Positions 46,866-56,953 of a DNA stretch of 64,000 nucleotides are shown piece by piece. Made by a program: the position numbers and the translations under genes. The notes beneath the pieces were generated by a model. That model made no database searches and was not told the origin of the DNA. It saw nothing but the letters and a program-made list of their open reading frames with translations. This stretch comes from Argyresthia goedartella (taxonomy: Eukaryota > Arthropoda > Insecta > Lepidoptera > Argyresthiidae), in assembly GCA_949825045.1 (NCBI GenBank), contig OX463818.1, forward strand, positions 36,162,906-36,226,905, in the 5' to 3' direction. Every line of letters begins with the position of its first letter. Positions within the stretch are counted from its first letter, which is position 1.

Positions 46866-47958
46866 GTTGTACTGTTTTCTTGCCAGATTTGAGGGTCGCT
46901 ATATATGTGTAGGCGTATCGTGGTCATTCAATTAAATATCTTAATTAATGGCGGTCTTACAGCTTAGCTTGATTTCGCCATTTTCACGAGATTTTATAGA
47001 ATTATTTCAGTGCTGATTTGATTCTCTTTAGCAAAACGTATATCCAAATTCTATAACCACTCTGAATATTTTTGGCTTATATGGCCGAGTTATCGAGTTG
47101 TAGATGTCTACAATTCGATAACTCTATGTTACTACGTTATCCTACGTTTTCGCTAGATTTCAAATCAAAAAATCAAATAATTTATTTCGCAAAGCTTACA
47201 TACTAATTGCAGTAGTTGATGGGGCATCCTTTTAAGTATAAAGTACCTGTGCCAGGATACCCAGCTCTTCCATATAATACATTAAAAATAGTTTGCGACA
47301 ATTTTAGACTAAAAGAAAAAGAAAAGAAAACTTCTTAGATTTTCGCAAAAACTTTTTTATCATAAAAATAAAACAATTTAAATGATCACCAAAAGTTGCA
47401 GAAAATATCAGGGCAATATACTGCGGTAGCTAGGTTGAACATGTAAGAACAACAAAAAATACTTAAAACATAAACTTAAGTCCACAAAACATAAAAAGAA
47501 CTTTGGTGATCATTTATCTAAACACAATTTGGTGATTATTTACTAATTCTGGCAGTCATTTCGAATTTATTGGTAGTAAATTTTCGAATTTTTTGGTAAT
47601 CGTTTAAACACAAGCCTTAAAAAATCACTGCAGACAGTTTGGCTCCCTCCAGCTTACATCGTCCCAGCATCCGCAGCCACCACCGTCTGAATCAATCTTT
47701 ACATCGTCCATCTCTCTCACACCCTTCCTTCGCCCTGAGCTAGACAAGAACAGCAGACGTCCCACCGCGCAAGTCACACCCTTACGACCAGGGGGGTAGA
47801 CAGAGAGTAGTATTAGCAAGTGAGGATAATCAATATTATGTTTTAGGGGTTCGAGAGTGTGTAATGGTTTTTAAATTGGTTGAATCGTTTGTCAGATGAA
47901 CCAAAATTATATTGTATAGTAAGTATCAGAATTGGCTGGGCCGGCGCATTCTAAATGA
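46866..47958. other. AT-rich DNA with a probable minus-strand LINE tail
   Basis: Bases 47163-47290 (atcaaataatttatttcgca and following) read inverted as a LINE 3' end. A short palindromic 'tatcgagttgtagatgtcta'/'cta caattcgata' pair sits at 47091-47122. No gene was seen. Confidence 0.3.
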
Positions 47959-48218
47959 GTATGCTAGCCGAGCCAGCTAAGCTAACCAGCCAGCGAGCGA
48001 GCGTTTCTAAGTATGCTAGCCGAGCCAGCTAAGCTAACCAGCCAGCGAGCGAGCGTTTCTAAGTATGCTAGCCGAGCCAGCTAAGCTAACCAGCCAGCGA
48101 GCGAGCGTTTCTAAGTATGCTAGCCGAGCCAGCTAAGCTAACCAGCCAGCGAGCGAGCGTTTCTAAGTATGCTAGCCGAGCCAGCTAAGCTAACCAGCCA
48201 GCGAGCGAGCGTTTCTAA
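47959..48218. repeat. Five identical tandem copies of a 52-bp unit
   Basis: Units starting gtatgctagccgagccagct begin at 47959, 48011, 48063, 48115 and 48167. I see no substitution among them, so the array expanded recently or is being homogenised. The unit is GC-rich and contains GCTAGC, CTAAGCTA and (GAGC)n elements. Confidence 0.95.
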
Positions 48219-48775
48219 GGGGGAATTGCACCAGCCTTGATTTATTTAAGTTGTATTGAAAGTTATATATATATGTGTAATCTAGTACAAGTCGGCCTTA
48301 GTATACCGTAGAATAAATATTCATTGTTGCAAAACTTTATAAAGCTAAACCTATAACAAGTGCTGGAATGTCTTTATTAATAAATAAACTATAATAGTTG
48401 ATAATCTTTGAACGAACGATGAAGCCCTTCAAAGGCTGTTTTATAAACATTTTAGCTTTTACCCAATCGGCATTTTGTTGGTTTGGAGCATTGTGGGAGA
48501 GGAAGGGCGAAGGGACTCCCACAAGATTTGTTGTAAGATGTCATGAAGCCTATTATTCAATGTTATCATATCTCCTACACATTAATAGTTACAAGGGGCA
48601 AGTCCATTCCCACGGTTCTCCGCCTCCTCGTGTAACAGTTTATCAAACAAGTGGTTTCAACTCGAAATCAATTTAGATAACATAATTTTTACTGAAACCT
48701 ATTTTAACTTACTCGTAGGCGACGCAGCGCGGGACGCACAGAACCGACATGAATGCCGCGTACCCTTATAGTGGT
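48219..48775. other. Non-coding DNA
   Basis: A 92-codon plus frame (48398-48676) has no motif. Nothing else was recognised. Confidence 0.35.
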
Positions 48776-48868
48776 ACACAGGATGCAGGGAATCCTTGTT
48801 TAGGGAGATCATTGTGTGATAATTGATAATAGTGTCCAAGGTATTATTATTATTATTATATTATTATC
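48776..48868 (+). mobile_element. SINE family A, 3' end only
   Basis: A diverged 'gggaatccttgtttaggga' block is followed by the well-conserved 'tagtgtccaaggtattatta' tail. Confidence 0.65.
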
Positions 48869-49723
48869 ATTGTGACTACATGAGAGAAGAGGCCTATACT
48901 ACAGCTAGGGTAGGTAGACAATCCCTTTATGCAGCACTCGGTTGCAGCCCTTACATTGCATTAAATTAGAATGATTTTGGTGTAATCTGCACTGTATTGT
49001 GTTTATATTGTCCTACTAACATAGATTTTAAGACTAATTATTAACACTTGTATATGGACTTGATCTGTCTCGCCTTTGGCTTGTTTCATAAACCCACTCT
49101 TAAAATTTGGCACAGAGGTGTATCATGAAGAGTGAAAAAAAAAAACAAAAGCCAAGAAGTGTCGAGCAGTAAAATTTAAATAAACGTATGCTGTACAATT
49201 ATTTGAGAAAAGTCCCACGAACTCTAGCATCGATAGTCTCAAATGGTCTCAAGTGTATCGTTTCGAGATTGTTGCGATGACATTGGCTTAACAATCGTTA
49301 ACACTTCATTCTCACATCGTAACAGTCATTAAATATTTTAACAACGCGTTATATAATAGACGACACTGGAGTTTTATCCACGACTACATCTGGAGGGAGA
49401 TGATATCACTTCGCTTCCCTCCCACACTTGTTTATTGATAACTTTATAATACATATAAAAACAAAGTAACTTTATGATTTGATTAGTTTTCCATCTTTGG
49501 CCGTTGCTCAGAGAAGGGAAACTAATAATACCTGTTACATGAAAGTATTCCACCTAAGTTATACCATTACTAAAAACTATTCTGTATTTAGAACCGTTTC
49601 TGTAAATTGAACTAAAAGGCGTTCAAACCGCAATTTGTAAACAAAAACTTTGCGCCGGTTGCAACAGTGTTGGTTCCCAGAAATCCTCTTTAAATAGTTC
49701 CATACGTTTAGTTGAACGTACGA
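48869..49723. other. Non-coding DNA
   Basis: No gene or repeat was recognised. Confidence 0.35.
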
Positions 49724-49899
49724 GACATTACAGACAATATGATCGTATGTGGTATGATGGCTAGCTTTGATCTCGCCTGAGGATAGATATAGATAGAGGA
49801 TTGAGTCGATGGACATTACAGACAATATGATCGTATGTGGTATGATGGCTAGCTTTGATCTCGCCTGAGGATAGATATATGTAGAGGACAGAGTCGAGA
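49724..49899. repeat. 88-bp direct tandem duplication
   Basis: Both copies start gacattacagacaatatgat (49724 and 49812). They differ at only a few positions near their ends. Confidence 0.9.
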
Positions 49900-50465
49900 A
49901 TGGGCTCCATTATTTCCCTTCTTGAAGCATTCGTACTGAGTTATGCGACCTTGGTAGTCATACATACATAACGAATGTTAAAGCTTATTTCTTACAAGTA
50001 CACTGACAGCACATGGAATGTGAAGCTTTCAATTTTAATGGGGCACCTTTTCCTTTTACCGAACGATTAGAAGTAATTTTTGATGGATAAGTGAAAATGC
50101 ATATCGGTGCAATCGAATAAACCGACTTGTTGAGAAATGTGCTCTTAAAACTTCTCGTAGGTACTGGTGAAAAACCCTCATCTTTTTTTCGATCAGGAGT
50201 AAGAATATATGTTGATATATAACACCTGGGTTGCCTACCTAAATCTGGTGCTGATGCTGTCGAAGAAGAGATATTGTAATAGTAGTTTATGTGACTGCTA
50301 CATAATGGAGGGCATTAATATTCGAGATGTTTTCATCATCATCACATCATGAAAGTTTGATTTGTATTTTTTCACTATTTTCGTCAATGTATGGCGCTTT
50401 CACACTTCATAATTTTTTACAGCATCGGCACTGGTTTTCGATAGGCAACCCAGGTGCATATATCA
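49900..50465. other. Non-coding DNA with a transposon end fragment
   Basis: Bases 50282-50322 match the terminal repeat of the 6475-7004 element, including the inner 'gagggcattaat'. The remainder has no recognised feature. Confidence 0.4.
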
Positions 50466-50720
50466 AGGTTTAGCCTAGCGGGTGATGACCCTATCTACGG
50501 AGCTGACGGTCCTGGGTTCGAATCCCGGTAAAGGCTAGTATTTGTGTGATGAGCATGAATATTTGTGTCTTAGTCTTGGATGTTTTCTATGTATTTACAT
50601 AAGTATGTAACTCTATGAAATATATCGTCGTCTAGTACCCATAAAATAAACCTTGTTGAGCTTACTATGGGCGTATTTCTATTTATGTAAGATTGTCCTC
50701 GAATATTTATTTATTTATTT
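50466..50720 (+). mobile_element. tRNA-derived SINE, family E
   Basis: The head has an A-box-like tagcgggtgatgaccct and a perfect B box (gggttcgaatcccgg near 50514). The body includes 'atttgtgtcttagtcttgga' and 'cgtcgtctagtacccataa', and the end is (ATTT)n. It is the only copy of this family in the window. Confidence 0.75.
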
Positions 50721-51504
50721 GTCAATATTTACTTTAGCTAACATAAGTATAATCTTACTCCTGATCAAATAACGGATGGGCGTAGTTTTTCATCTATACC
50801 GTATCTTAGACCGACCAGGGTAGCTGTCGAGTATAGGAGGTGGGACAAACTACTGTAAGGGTGAGGAAACCGACTTTGGTAATGTTAAATTATTCCATGC
50901 ATATATAAAGAGGAATATCGTTTACTCACATGATTTTGACACAAAGCGTATATACACCTGTACCCCTACCCACACTGAAAACAGTAATACCTATAGATAT
51001 GTCGTAATCATATAGTAGAATTGGCCTTGAATTTGAATTAGAACTTTCATTCATCGAAGAAATATTTTAGGGCAAAACACTGCGGTAGCTTACGTGAACT
51101 CCAGCTAGTACTGAATATAAATTCTTTAAAAATACATGTTGTCGTGAAATTCAATCCTTTCTGACCATTTCATGAAATGGTTGAATATATGATGATATGG
51201 TCAATATTTTATGAAATGCTCAATCCTTGGTTGACGATATCGTGATATAGCCAATTCTACGATATGGCTACGACAGATTTACACAACAGTCAGACCTTCT
51301 CGCTGTATTCCGACCAGGACTAGGTTAAATGCCTCACATTTTTTTATTATTGCACAGTTAGGTGACGTAAGTACTAATTTCTAAAAAAAAAGTTTATTTC
51401 GGAACACAACCATATAGATAAAAGCACAAAGTTAAACAAACTCTTAATAAAAATATATATATTATACAGCCTCAAATAGAAATACAAATGTTTGGCAAGC
51501 CTGG
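50721..51504. other. Non-coding DNA
   Basis: Short related sequences ('tgaaatggttgaatatatga', 'atatggtcaat', 'gatatcgtgatatag') recur between 51160 and 51270, suggesting a degenerate local repeat. No gene was seen. Confidence 0.35.
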
Positions 51505-52035
51505 CCAGCCCCCATGCAGCCAGCGGCGGCGGCGGCCACCCATGGCCAGCCCCCATGCAGCCAGCGGCGGCAGCGGCCACCCATGGCCAGCCCCCATGCA
51601 GCCAGCGGCGGCGGCGGCCACCCATGGCCAGACTCCATGCAGCCAGCGGCGGCAGCGGCCACCCATGGCCAGCCCCCATGCAGCCAGCGGCGGCAGCGGC
51701 CACCCATGGCCAGCCCCCATGCAGCCAGCGGCGGCGGCGGCCACCCATGGCCAGCCCCCATGCAGCCAGCGGCGGCGGCGGCCACCCATGGCCAGCCCCC
51801 ATGCAGCCAGCGGCGGCAGCGGCCACCCATGGCCAGACTCCATGCAGCCAGCGGCGGCAGCGGCCACCCATGGCCAGCCCCCATGCAGCCAGCGGCGGCA
51901 GCGGCCACCCATGGCCAGCCCCCATGCAGCCAGCGGCGGCGGCGGCCACCCATGGCCAGCCCCCATGCAGCCAGCGGCGGCGGCGGCCACCCATGGCCAG
52001 CCCCCATGCAGCCAGCGGCGGCGGCGGCCACCCAG
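51505..52035. repeat. GC-rich minisatellite, 13 copies of a 41-bp unit
   Basis: The unit ccagcccccatgcagccagc plus 21 more bases repeats every 41 bp from 51505 to 52035. Two sites vary: GGCGGCGGC against GGCGGCAGC, and AGCCCCCATG against AGACTCCATG. As 41 is not a multiple of three and the unit lacks stops, all six frames stay open and give the same periodic peptide in different registers. The 184- to 220-codon frames here are therefore artefacts of the repeat. Each unit junction carries an NcoI-type CCATGG. Confidence 0.95.
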
Positions 52036-52786
52036 TCTCAAGTTAGAAGCCATCTGAATCTCAACGGTTATCAACTTGTAACATAGCTTGAAATGAGAAA
52101 AGTGTAAAGTCAAATTCATAGAAGAAGGTGTCACCTTTTATGTGACGCGTACTGAACCCTAATCCCTTGGGAGCACTGTCTGAGGCGTCCGAGGCGTGTC
52201 TGCTATTATTCCTTCGTCACCTGACGCAGTCTGGTAGCTGCGCTCCGCCTGATATAACTCACATCGTGCCTTCAAAGTGCACCAAATATGGTTTTAAACC
52301 GGATGTAAATCTTGCCGTTAATTACAAATTTTCATTCACTACACAGACAGGAACTTTGCGACTCATAATAAAGGATAAAAAATTGTATAAAAACGGATTC
52401 ACTGATTATTTAGTTTTGTGCCTGATTGCCTCTGACTGAACTGATCTGCGTGACCAAAACCATCAATTTAGCTTCTCATTGATCGGATGTCAGCTGGCAT
52501 CGCCAATTGATCCATCATTCAAGAGTTTTTTGCAAATGTATTTATAATGAACTGTCGTTTCTTTGTAGACATAGTTTTTATATCTGTTTGTAGCCGTCAA
52601 ATAGTTAAGTATTGAAAAAGATCAATTTATTCTTGTCCACTTCACAAGCTCAGAAGATTTACTGAGTGTTGAGCGCTTCTTTCATCTTTTTAAACCAAAC
52701 GAAAACAACCTAAAAGCGGGAGCATTTCTCCCTATCGAGATTTGGTACCTATTTTAGACATAAATTAATCTTTTTGCTTTCTCTAG
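52036..52786. other. Non-coding DNA
   Basis: A 90-codon plus frame (52167-52439) has no motif. Nothing else was recognised. Confidence 0.35.
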
Positions 52787-52872
52787 AGAAGACTACTCGT
52801 CTTTGAACTGCTGATAAGTTTTTTCCGGTGATGTCCGAGTTCAAACATCGAAAACTTCCATTAACCGGTGAG
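52787..52872 (+). other. Weak candidate exon with start codon
   Basis: An acceptor-like ttttgctttctctag at 52772-52786 is followed by 86 bases ending GGTGAG|GTAAGTTG. All three frames contain stops early in the segment, but ATG 52831 opens MSEFKHRKLPLTGE up to the donor. It would fit an exon holding the 5' UTR and start codon. No downstream exon was found. Confidence 0.2.
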
Positions 52873-54104
52873 GTAAGTTGATACGTTAGATAAGAGTGGC
52901 TGATAAATATGACAACATAATATCATTGCTTGAGCATATGAAAAACAAAAGCGTTCGTGTCCAATCAAGCTGATGAAATGGTTTGTGTGTTATCCACAAA
53001 GGCTCACTGCGATTGCCAGAGGATGCGGGCGTACCCAACCATAGGGGAGTGATGAGCCCTTAACGTTCCCTCGTTGTAACTTCATTTAATAATGGTTGTG
53101 TTGGTGAAACTAGTAACTAACTGAAATGCACAGAAACATAGAAAGAACACATTAATCAATTAACGATTATCTTCGCCTCGAATCTACCTCGAAGGAAACA
53201 GAAGCCGTCAATGTGAGGATGCCTATAAATTGTAACACAAGAAGAAATGCATCAATGCCAATAAACTGTGACCTTTACGCCTTGGTGTTAAGACCAAATT
53301 GGAGTGAAAGGGTACGTTGGGAGTTATAAATATAAGTGTTCGTCTGTCTGCTAGACTGCATATGGATGGAGATGCATTTCCTTCCGTTGAGACCGGTCGA
53401 TGCCAGCCGGTCGATGCCAGTCTGTGCCATTTTTGGGTTTTGTAAGTTTGGTTGGAGACATGATCATTTATTTATTACGATATATTTACGAAGACAGATA
53501 TATAAAGATCGTTTAAGATAATTTGTTGCTTGTAAAGAAGTTAAGAACAGTACTAAGCTACATCAATAGGTAGTGAAGTCTCAGGTAAAAATCAAAGTTA
53601 GGCATGTAAGTCACACATTTATCTTTCCATCATGTTGTTAAGTTAAGTTGGTAATTCGGTTCAGTGTAAACGTTAAGACTATTGCTAAACATTGTACCTC
53701 AATTAAGTTACATCTAAGTAACTATGAGTCGTTCCCATTTATAATTACAACTGAACTATGACGTAAGTAGTGCCATTTCTCTTAATTGAACAACGTTGTA
53801 ATGATAATGATAATATTCGAGGAGTTATTTGAATTGGACATACTGGAGCACTTTCGTAATAAACTATTGATACTAATGCCAAATTTAATATTTGTTGATG
53901 GAATCTAACATGACCGGACACATCATTGTGTCGGTAAACAGATGGGGAAAGCTTAAACTATCATTAGCTTTAATATTTGCCAGTTTTTAGTGTTCCGTAG
54001 AGAAACAAGGAACTCTTATAGCTTCGTCAAGTCTGTCTGTCGGACCGTCCGTATGTCACAGCAACTTTATTCCGAAACTATCAAGACCACACAGTTGAAA
54101 CTAA
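52873..54104. other. Non-coding DNA
   Basis: A short tandem duplication 'gaccggtcgatgccag' / 'ccggtcgatgccag' lies at 53391-53420. No gene was seen before the piggyBac element. Confidence 0.35.
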
Positions 54105-54296
54105 GTATCCCTTTGCACCCGAGATTATACAATCGTGAGTCTTGACTATCAAAAATTCTACACTGTACCCGAAACTATTTCTGCGATCGCAACCGGCGTC
54201 GATCGTTCGTGAGTCTATCTGAGAGCAAGCCAAAATATACGGTAGTGGCATTGAAGCAAGTTCGCACTCGTCAGTCGCCAAAAGGACGTGGTAAGG

Positions 54297-54330
54297 ATGG
54301 CTGCGTTTTTTGAGAAGAGCGCCCACCCAA
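54297..54330 (+). CDS. Probable first exon of the piggyBac-like transposase
   Basis: ATG 54297 (context aaggATGG) encodes MAAFFEKSAHP and one further base, then the strong donor A|GTAAGT at 54331. Splicing to the acceptor tttattacttttag (ending 54594) removes 264 bp and gives CCA-A|GA-CGT-TTG. This enters the main frame without a stop and supplies the missing start codon, as the downstream frame has no ATG near its beginning. This is an inference from splice consensus and phase. Confidence 0.5.
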
Positions 54331-54599
54331 GTAAGTGACTCCTATTTCGATAGATTAAATAGATTTTTAAAAACCTTTTCCTGTGTTTTGCTTGTTTATT
54401 AGTTGTTGAAAAAGTTATCATGTCATTTTTGTAAATTTGTTCAAAGATGGTCAAGAATATCCTTCGAAATTTAAACCCGCACGATCGTAGCATACCGGTT
54501 GTAGCATGTGAACCTGGTGTTAACTATTTTTGTGCCTTTATTTGTTGTTTTGGTGTTTTGTGGCTTTAAATTCAATTAAATTTATTACTTTTAGGACGT

Positions 54600-56114
54600 T
54601 TGCTTACGGGTGAAGACATATGTGACTTTTTGGAGAATGGCAATATCTCCGAAATCGAAGATTTGGACGATGAGGACGTAGATTTCGATCCCAATGTCCT
54701 ATTTCGGGTGACAGCTGAAGAAAACGTAACTGAAGAGGAGCAGGATGACGAAATAATCGATGGATCACCGTCTACGGTATCTACTTCCGCTGTTCCATTG
54801 ATACAGCCGCCTTCACTGCCAACTGAGTCACCTCTCCCGTCAACATCTAGGGCTACTATCCGAGAATCAAGAAATTCACGTCAAAGACCTTCCCGTTCAA
54901 CTTCTGTACCGAATAATAGATCGAGATCCCTTGCAAGTAATCGTGGAAGAGGCTCAATTTGTGGCAGAAGACCAGAATCCGTACCAAGGGTTGCAAGGAA
55001 GCGAATATGGAAGCAGACTGCTTTCACAGGGAAGTCCCATGACTATCCTGTCTTGCCAACAAAGCCGGTAAGACGTCCAATAGACTATTTCAATGACTAT
55101 TTTGACACTGAGTTTTTAGAAAATATCTCTCACTGTACCAACTTATATTACCTACGTACTACTGGCCATGAACTTAAATCTACGGGAATGGAAATTGCTA
55201 AAGTATTTGCAATACACATCATCATGGGCTGCATTCCTTATCCTCGAATACCAATGTATTGGAGAGCTGGTACTAGATTAGGCCTGATTTGTGACCTGAT
55301 GACAAGAGACAGGTTCCTTACACTTCGCAATGCCCTTCATGTTGTTGATTACGACTTTCCAGCAGGTGAAAATGATAACGTGCTATGGAAAGTACAACCC
55401 ATGATTAATAAGGTTAAAGAAACCTGTAACAAGCTGGAAAGAGTTCCAAGCTTCTATTCTATTGATGAACAGATGATACCCTTCACAGGACGCTGTAAGT
55501 TACGCCAAGTTGTCAAAAACAAACCCCGACCTGTAGGATTAAAAAACTTTGTCCTGACCACATCTGAGGGATTGATGTTAGATTTTGAAATTTACAAAGG
55601 CGCCAAGACGACTTTCGGCGAGTCAAGTCTCGGTCTCGGTCCATCTGTAATCTTACACTTGATAAAAAGCATTCCACCTGGCAGCTGCGTTTACCACGAC
55701 CGGTATTTCACCACCGTTCCGTTGACCGAGGAAATGGAAAAGTTAGGTCTGCATTCAACTGGTACCATAATGCAGAACCGAATCCCAGATCGAGCAACTA
55801 TTAAATTCAAAAAAGATACAGAGATGCAACGCGGCGAGTCTCAGCAGTTTGTTTGTACCCCTACCGCTAATAAATCTGTATTATTGGCGTCGAACTGTAC
55901 CGCCGCCGAAGAACAATCAAGCGTAAAACGATGGGACAAAAAACGTAAAGTTTATGTCGATGTTCCAGCCCCCAAAATAGTCAGGAATTACAACCAGTTC
56001 ATGGGTGGTGTCGATGTACTCGACCAACAGATGGAATATTATCGAACATTCATCAAAACTAAGAAGTGGACGTTAAAAGTTTTAATTCACTTTTTAGATG
56101 TTGTTAGTTGTTAA
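54600..56114 (+). CDS. piggyBac-like transposase, main catalytic part
   Basis: This DDE-type cut-and-paste transposase excises and inserts the element. Numbered from base 54600, the N-terminal 140 residues are acidic then Ser/Arg-rich. The core domain follows from YPVLPTKPVRRPIDYF (about residue 150). The catalytic aspartates lie in SIDEQMIPF (D289), VYHDRYFT (D367) and MGGVDVLDQ (D472, with D475 beside it). The frame starts here with TTG; the true start is probably in the small exon at 54297, and the coding exon begins at 54595. It ends prematurely at TAA 56112-56114 because of a one-base shift; the rest of the protein continues in the frame at 56098. The transposase is plus-strand and alone within the terminal repeats. 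Confidence 0.9.
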   Translation: MLTGEDICDFLENGNISEIEDLDDEDVDFDPNVLFRVTAEENVTEEEQDDEIIDGSPSTVSTSAVPLIQPPSLPTESPLPSTSRATIRESRNSRQRPSRSTSVPNNRSRSLASNRGRGSICGRRPESVPRVARKRIWKQTAFTGKSHDYPVLPTKPVRRPIDYFNDYFDTEFLENISHCTNLYYLRTTGHELKSTGMEIAKVFAIHIIMGCIPYPRIPMYWRAGTRLGLICDLMTRDRFLTLRNALHVVDYDFPAGENDNVLWKVQPMINKVKETCNKLERVPSFYSIDEQMIPFTGRCKLRQVVKNKPRPVGLKNFVLTTSEGLMLDFEIYKGAKTTFGESSLGLGPSVILHLIKSIPPGSCVYHDRYFTTVPLTEEMEKLGLHSTGTIMQNRIPDRATIKFKKDTEMQRGESQQFVCTPTANKSVLLASNCTAAEEQSSVKRWDKKRKVYVDVPAPKIVRNYNQFMGGVDVLDQQMEYYRTFIKTKKWTLKVLIHFLDVVSC

Positions 56115-56499
56115 TGCTTGGAGGCTATACAAAAACGACTGTTTGGCTAATAAACTTTCCAGAAAAGATTCAATGCCCCTCCTTGACTTTCGCATGAATG
56201 TTGCTGAGAGCTTATCATCGATTCCCGATCGTACTCGTCATGAAGACAGCGAAGAATTAGCTGATCAAGTACCTCGTCGAGATTACAAAATTTATAGGCC
56301 AGCTATCGCACCATCAGAAGCGAAACGATATGACGGCTACCAGCATTTTCCTATTAGTGATGACATAAAAGCACCTAGGTCTTGTCGATTGGAAGAATGT
56401 GGTAGTCGCTCCAAAATAAGGTGTGAAAAATGTAACGTTTATTTGTGCCTATCTCGTGATAAAAATTGTTTTAAGACTTATCACGTCACAAATAATTAA
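56098..56499 (+). pseudogene. piggyBac-like transposase C-terminus, frameshifted
   Basis: This frame continues the transposase after the shift. It opens with VVNAWRLYK, the conserved piggyBac segment that follows the third aspartate, and ends in a cysteine-rich tail (SCRLEECGSRSKIRCEKCN, then CLSRDKNCFKTYH) expected of the zinc-binding domain. Removing one base near 56104-56108 would join the frames, so the break is a single indel or a sequencing error. The ATG at 56098 is incidental. Confidence 0.8.
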
Positions 56500-56953
56500 T
56501 ATATTTGTTTCTAAGTATTATATAAGGCTGATTATTATTGATTAAACACAGTTCCTACCATATCATAATACCTACGATAACTTTAACCGTTGATCTCTAT
56601 AAAGTAAGTGTTTAACATTATGATAACTTGGTTTAACTTAGTGTATTATGATAAAGACTGATTAAGAATTATGAAGAAAGATTGTACTTTTATGTTCTAA
56701 TAATATAAATAAAAAATATTTTGGCAAAACATGGTTTTATTTCCATTCTCAAACCCGAAGATATGCACACTCACGATCGTGCGACTTACAATTATTTCCT
56801 GAGACACACGATCGTGAGGGTCTGATTGCTGGAGACCAGCACCAGCAGGATTTTTTTCAATATTTTCTCTTATGTTTTGGACACTAAATAAACCAAGTAA
56901 CCAAATTGTATTAGCATTTAGAAGAATTTTATCTCTCGGGTGCAAAGGGGTAT

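Larger units (their letters stand above)
54109..56949 (+). mobile_element. piggyBac-like DNA transposon, 2841 bp
   Basis: The ends are perfect 16-bp inverted repeats ccctttgcacccgaga (54109-54124) and its complement (56934-56949), beginning CCC as in piggyBac elements. The flanking four bases are GTAT on both sides (54105-54108 and 56950-56953), not TTAA. Subterminal CACGATCGTG motifs occur at 56772 and 56807, with near matches at 54480 and 54200, and ATCGTGAG at 54132. The interior holds one plus-strand transposase gene. Length is close to that of known autonomous piggyBac elements. Confidence 0.85.

Noticed and set aside
51374..52134. Six long overlapping frames of 184-220 codons on both strands
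   Set aside because: They are by-products of a stop-free 41-bp tandem repeat whose length is not a multiple of three; every frame shows the same periodic peptide.
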